A stretch of DNA of 64,000 nt from VYDC01 sp963667515. GTDB taxonomy: Bacteria; Chloroflexota; Dehalococcoidia; UBA2979. Numbering within the stretch: the stretch's first letter is position 1; the number at the start of each line of letters is the position of its first letter. Shown here one piece after another: positions 60,742 to 64,000 of the stretch. The notes below the pieces were generated by a model. It saw only the letters and a list, made by a program, of their open reading frames with translations. It ran no database searches and had not been told where the DNA came from. The translations under genes were made by a program, and so were the position numbers. The stretch is taken from the NCBI GenBank assembly GCA_963667515.2, contig CAXXXY010000002.1, forward strand, positions 372,001-436,000, given 5' to 3'.

Positions 60742-61285
60742 GGGCGTGCTCGCCGGGATCCCCGCCGAGGTGCGGGTCGCCGCCTGGGCGCTCGGCACGA
60801 TGCACGCGGCGCTACTGACGCTCGTAGGGGTGCTGCTCTTCTACTCCGGCGGCACCCTCGGTCAGGACCTCGAGGGGCTGAACACTGCGGCCGGCCTCGG
60901 CCTCTATGCCTTGCTGTGGGCCATCTCGCTCGGCGCCACGCTCGGCTCGCTGCGCCGCATCGGGCACGACCCCTACGCGCCGGCCGGTCGCGTGGTCGGG
61001 GCGGGCGCGTTATGGGGCGGCTTCGCTGGCGCCGTCTTCCTGCTCCTGCTCGCCGCGGTTGCCGCGTTCGTGGTGTTGGTCGTCGCGGCCGCTGACGGGA
61101 AGGCTGCCGATCTGACCCTCGGAGATCTTGGCGTGGTGGCCGTGGCCGTGCCAGCGTTCGGCGTGATCGGCGGCGGGTTCGCGTTCATCGGCGGGGCGAT
61201 CGTCGGCACGCTGGTCACGGTCGTCGACATCGCGGTCCTCGGCATGGCGCTGACGCTCATCGACGGGCCGGCGCCGCGCGAGTAG
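60734..61285 (+). CDS. Hypothetical multi-pass membrane protein
   Basis: A 183-residue protein with four or five hydrophobic helices (TMHAALLTLVGVLLFYSGG, LGLYALLWAISLGATLGSL, GGFAGAVFLLLLAAVAAFVV, and two Gly-rich helices after residue 125). It has no recognisable motif. Its start overlaps the end of the preceding frame, and it precedes proA by 48 bases, so it lies within the proB-proA unit. Confidence 0.65.
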   Translation: MAEGVLAGIPAEVRVAAWALGTMHAALLTLVGVLLFYSGGTLGQDLEGLNTAAGLGLYALLWAISLGATLGSLRRIGHDPYAPAGRVVGAGALWGGFAGAVFLLLLAAVAAFVVLVVAAADGKAADLTLGDLGVVAVAVPAFGVIGGGFAFIGGAIVGTLVTVVDIAVLGMALTLIDGPAPRE

Positions 61286-61333
61286 CGGAGACGCTGCGAT
61301 ACGATGGGCGCGCGGAGGGCAGGCGACGCAGCG

Positions 61334-62611
61334 ATGACGATCGCGACACCGACAGAGGCGGCGGCGAAGGCGCAGGCGGCGCGCGTGGCGAGCCGTGCGC
61401 TCGGCTTCGCGTCGACCTCGGCCAAGGACGCCGCGCTCACGGGCATCGCCGCGGCGCTGCTCGCCGAGCAGGACGCGCTCCTGGAGCTCAACGCCGCCGA
61501 GGTTGGGCGCGCTCGTGAGCGCGGCATCGAGCCCTCCTTCATCGATCGCATGACGCTGACCCGGGCGCGCGTCGCCGCCATGGCGCAGACCGCGCGCGAC
61601 GTAGCCACGCTCCCCGACCCGGTGGGGCAGATGGAGGACGTGCGCGCCCGCCCCAACGGGATGCAGGTGGGGCGGATGCGCGTGCCGCTGGGCGTGATCG
61701 GCGCCATCTACGAGTCGCGGCCCAACGTCACCGTGGACATCGCGGCGCTCTGCCTCAAGTCCGGCAACGCCGTCGTGCTGCGCTCCGGGACGGACGCGCA
61801 CGCCAGCTCGCAGGCGCTGGCGCGCATCGTGACGCGCGAGGCGGAGGCGGCGGGGCTGCCCGCGGGTTGCGTGCAGTTCATCGACTCGACGGACCGCGCC
61901 GAGGTGGCGGCGCTGCTCCAGGCGCGCGAGCAGATCGACCTGCTGGTGCCTCGCGGCGGCGCCGAGCTGATCCGCCGCGTCCGCGACGAGGCGACGATGC
62001 CGGTGGTCGCGGGCGGGGTGGGCGTCTGCCACACCTACGTCGACGCGGATGCCGACCTCGACGTGGCGGTCGCGATCGCGGTGAACGCCAAGGTGCGCCA
62101 CCCCTCTGTCTGCAATACCCTCGACACGGTGCTCGTGCATCGCGCCGTCGCCGAGACCGTGCTGCCGCGGCTCTCGCGCGAGCTCGCAGGGTACGGCGTC
62201 ACGCTGCACGCCGACGACGAGGCGCAGCGCCTCGCCGCGGTCGAGGGCGGCGCGGCCGTCGTCCCCGTCGAGCCCGCCGACTACGATCGCGAGTGGCTCT
62301 CGCTCCACTGCTCGGTGCGCGTCGTCGATTCGCTGGACGCGGCGCTGGCGCACATCGTGGAGCACGGCAGCGGCCACTCGGAGGCGATCGCCACGGACTC
62401 GTACACGGCGGCGCAGCGCTTCCAGCGCGAGGTCGACGCCTCGTCGGTGTTCGTCAACGTCTCGACGGGCTTCGCCGACGGCGGGGAGTACGGGCTCGGC
62501 ACGGAGTTCGGCATCTCGACGCAGAAGCTGCACGCGCGCGGCCCCATGGGGTTGCGCGAGCTCACGTCCTACAAGTGGGTGATCCTGGGGAGCGGGCAGA
62601 CCCGGCCGTAG
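61334..62611 (+). CDS. proA: Gamma-glutamyl phosphate reductase
   Basis: A 425-residue aldehyde-dehydrogenase-fold enzyme that reduces gamma-glutamyl phosphate to glutamate semialdehyde. MRVPLGVIGAIYESRPNVTV, CLKSGNAVVLRSGTDAHASS, DLLVPRGGAELIRRVRDEAT and VPVVAGGVGVCHTYVD-like MPVVAGGVGVCHTYVD are family motifs. The catalytic Cys is in VRHPSVCNTLDTVL. ATG 61334 is chosen; a TACGAT hexamer at 61300-61305 overlaps the upstream ATG 61304 and may be a -10. Confidence 0.95.
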   Translation: MTIATPTEAAAKAQAARVASRALGFASTSAKDAALTGIAAALLAEQDALLELNAAEVGRARERGIEPSFIDRMTLTRARVAAMAQTARDVATLPDPVGQMEDVRARPNGMQVGRMRVPLGVIGAIYESRPNVTVDIAALCLKSGNAVVLRSGTDAHASSQALARIVTREAEAAGLPAGCVQFIDSTDRAEVAALLQAREQIDLLVPRGGAELIRRVRDEATMPVVAGGVGVCHTYVDADADLDVAVAIAVNAKVRHPSVCNTLDTVLVHRAVAETVLPRLSRELAGYGVTLHADDEAQRLAAVEGGAAVVPVEPADYDREWLSLHCSVRVVDSLDAALAHIVEHGSGHSEAIATDSYTAAQRFQREVDASSVFVNVSTGFADGGEYGLGTEFGISTQKLHARGPMGLRELTSYKWVILGSGQTRP

Positions 62612-62698
62612 CGCCGGCGCCGCCGAACGGGAGTCGAAGAGCCGGGAGAGCGCGCCGGCCGCAGCTGTGCGCAGCGCTCGCAAGGAAGGCGCAGCACG

Positions 62699-63043
62699 AT
62701 GGATTTCCGTTTCGAGCGTGAGGCACGCACGCCGCACTCCGAGTCGTGGGTGATCGAGGACCCCGAGCACTCGCTGGGGCGGGTGGACGTGCACTTCACG
62801 TCCTCGGCGACCTACGCGACGCTCACGATCCACGCCACCGTCGACGACGAGGCGGTGCAGACGCTGATCGGCGCCATCGACGAGCGAATCGTCTCGACCG
62901 CCGACCCGTACCGCGAGGACCTCGTCGTCACGGTGTGGCGCGGCGAGCAGGTCGGCGTCTTCTCCGACGAGGGCGACTCCGAGGACGAGGACGGCGACGG
63001 CGACGGCGACGCCGACGCCGACGACGACGGCGCGGACGAGTAG
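62699..63043 (+). CDS. Small acidic hypothetical protein
   Basis: A 114-residue protein. The folded part has WVIEDPEHSLGRVDVHFTSS, ATYATLTIHATVDDEAVQTL and EDLVVTVWRGEQVGVFSDEG. The last 28 residues are almost only Asp, Glu and Gly. ATG 62699 follows AAGGAAGG. No family was recognised, but the beta-rich core looks like a real domain. Confidence 0.65.
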   Translation: MDFRFEREARTPHSESWVIEDPEHSLGRVDVHFTSSATYATLTIHATVDDEAVQTLIGAIDERIVSTADPYREDLVVTVWRGEQVGVFSDEGDSEDEDGDGDGDADADDDGADE

Positions 63044-63071
63044 CGCCGCGGCTCGCGCGGGGACTCGCGCG

Positions 63072-63845
63072 GTGGCGCCGGCGAGGGCAGGGGCAGGCGC
63101 GCGTGCGCGGCCGCGCGTCGACGCCGTCGAGACGGTGCTCTTCGACCTCGACGACACGCTGGTCGACACCCGCAGCGCCTGGCGCGACGGCTTCGGCGAG
63201 GCGGTGGCGCCCCTGCTCGACGCGCTGCCGGCGCTCGCGGCCGCGGGCTCGCTCGACGCGTTGCACGAGCGCTGCCGCGGCTACATCGCCGAGGAGCAGC
63301 GCCGCGCCGGCGATGCCGAGTGGAGCCACGAGTGGATCCGGCTCGCCTTCCGCCGGCTGTTGGGCGAGCACGGCGGCAGCGCGGCGCTGGCCGACGCTGC
63401 GTGGCATCGCTACCGCGAGGCGTGGCCGCGCCAGCTGCGCGCCTTCGACGACGCTCTGCCCACGCTGGAACGCCTCGCCGGTCGCTGCCGGCTCGGCTTG
63501 ATCTCGAACGGGCTCGCCGCCGACCAGCGGCCGAAGCTCGACCGCTTCGACCTCGCGCGCTTCTTCCCGGTCGTCGTGATCTCGGAGGAGGCGGGGCTGC
63601 GCAAGCCCGACCCCGCGATCTTCGCGCGCGCGCTCGAGGGGCTGGGTGCGGCGGGCCGTCCGGCCGCCTACGTCGGCGACAACCCGGCGCACGACGTGGC
63701 CGGCGCGCACGCGGCGGGGCTCGCGGCGATCTGGCTGCGCCGCCCCGGCGCGTGGCATGACGCCGCGGGCGACACCACCCCCGACGCCGAGCTGCGCTCG
63801 CTGGCGGAGCTGCCGCCGCTGCTCGACGGGGGGCGCGCGAAGTAG
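63072..63845 (+). CDS. HAD-superfamily hydrolase (subfamily IA)
   Basis: A 257-residue phosphatase-like protein. Motif I is VLFDLDDTLVDTRSAW (nucleophile Asp in DLDDT), motif II LGLISNGLAADQRPKL, motif III Lys in GLRKPDPAIFARAL and motif IV YVGDNPAHDVAGAHAAG. The helical cap between motifs I and II puts it in subfamily IA (YjjG/HAD-like). Substrate unknown; nucleotide or phosphoglycolate phosphatases are possible. Start GTG 63072. Confidence 0.88.
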   Translation: MAPARAGAGARARPRVDAVETVLFDLDDTLVDTRSAWRDGFGEAVAPLLDALPALAAAGSLDALHERCRGYIAEEQRRAGDAEWSHEWIRLAFRRLLGEHGGSAALADAAWHRYREAWPRQLRAFDDALPTLERLAGRCRLGLISNGLAADQRPKLDRFDLARFFPVVVISEEAGLRKPDPAIFARALEGLGAAGRPAAYVGDNPAHDVAGAHAAGLAAIWLRRPGAWHDAAGDTTPDAELRSLAELPPLLDGGRAK

Positions 63846-63866
63846 GGAGCGCGGCGGACGCGGGGG

Positions 63867-64000
63867 CTAGCGCGGGCGGGGCCTGGCCGTGAGCGCCGCG
63901 CCGAGCGCCGCGCCCACGCCCGCACCGACGCCGGTCCACCACGGCTGCTCCGTCGCCGCGAAGAGCGCGGCGCCCGCGCCCGCGCCGATCGCGGTGGCGG
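63867..64000 (-). CDS. C-terminal end of a Gly-rich membrane protein (partial)
   Basis: The minus strand is open from the window edge to TAG at 63867-63869. It reads ATAIGAGAGAALFAATEQPW, WTGVGAGVGAALGAALTARP, RPR: two Gly-zipper-like hydrophobic segments. Too little is visible to name it. It converges on the HAD gene, whose stop is 22 bases away. Confidence 0.45.
   Translation of the reverse strand, partial: ATAIGAGAGAALFAATEQPWWTGVGAGVGAALGAALTARPRPR

Overview
The window is a very GC-rich (clearly above 70 % by eye), densely packed bacterial chromosome segment, mostly housekeeping genes. Family content suggests a deep-branching, possibly Chloroflexota-like bacterium: a type 2 isoleucyl-tRNA synthetase, an archaeal-type bifunctional FBP aldolase/phosphatase, CIRCE-controlled groESL, and a RodZ-type HTH protein carrying PASTA. 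No rRNA or tRNA is present, so this placement is inference.

Layout. 0-9 kb (+): end of a lytic transglycosylase, then an origin-proximal cluster rpmH-rnpA-yidD-lipoprotein-yidC-jag-pfkB-parA-parB-ridA. A perfect parS site sits on the start codon of the lipoprotein gene. 9.6-16.3 kb (-): sulfurtransferase, ricT, holB, lysA, a decayed VOC gene and a metallo-beta-lactamase-fold (MBL) hydrolase. 16.6-20.4 kb (+): MutY-like glycosylase, a second MBL hydrolase, M16 peptidase and a degenerate Nudix-like protein. 20.6-26 kb (-): groEL, groES, tsaD and a pseudophosphatase-propeller membrane protein. 26.2-31.8 kb: an insertion hot zone with three copies of one 1050-bp IS481-family element, a SufR-like regulator, a HEPN gene broken by one copy, and moaC cut off from moaA by another. 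31.8-35.7 kb (-): moaA, rdgB, fbp and an unrecognised gene. 35.9-38.7 kb (+): folC and fabF. 38.7-40.5 kb: an SRPBCC gene split by an IS3-family element. 40.7-42.8 kb (-): SWIM-finger protein, thpR, amidohydrolase. 43-45.7 kb (+): AmaP-like protein, scpB, DUF503, P-loop kinase. 45.7-49.8 kb (-): a 46-residue protein, rimO, an HTH-TM-PASTA protein and an alcohol dehydrogenase. 50-51 kb: the fourth IS481 copy, then rpsT (-). 51.5-63.8 kb (+ except brkB): murJ, zinc-ribbon protein, ileS, brkB, proB, two membrane genes, proA, a small acidic protein and a HAD hydrolase.

The genes serve chromosome segregation (parABS, scpB), ribosome and tRNA maturation (rpmH, rnpA, rpsT, rimO, tsaD, ileS), envelope biogenesis (yidC, yidD, murJ, lysA), proline and lysine synthesis, molybdopterin synthesis (moaA, moaC), gluconeogenesis (fbp), nucleotide clean-up (rdgB) and protein folding (groESL).

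Several conserved genes carry single frameshifts or in-frame stops (transglycosylase, jag, VOC protein, mutY, thpR, a membrane gene). Those in essential families look more like sequencing indels than decay. Sequence-visible points of most interest are the GxHH active-site motif in IleRS, parS as a start codon, and an IS that inserts at CTAG stop codons and rebuilds them by target duplication.
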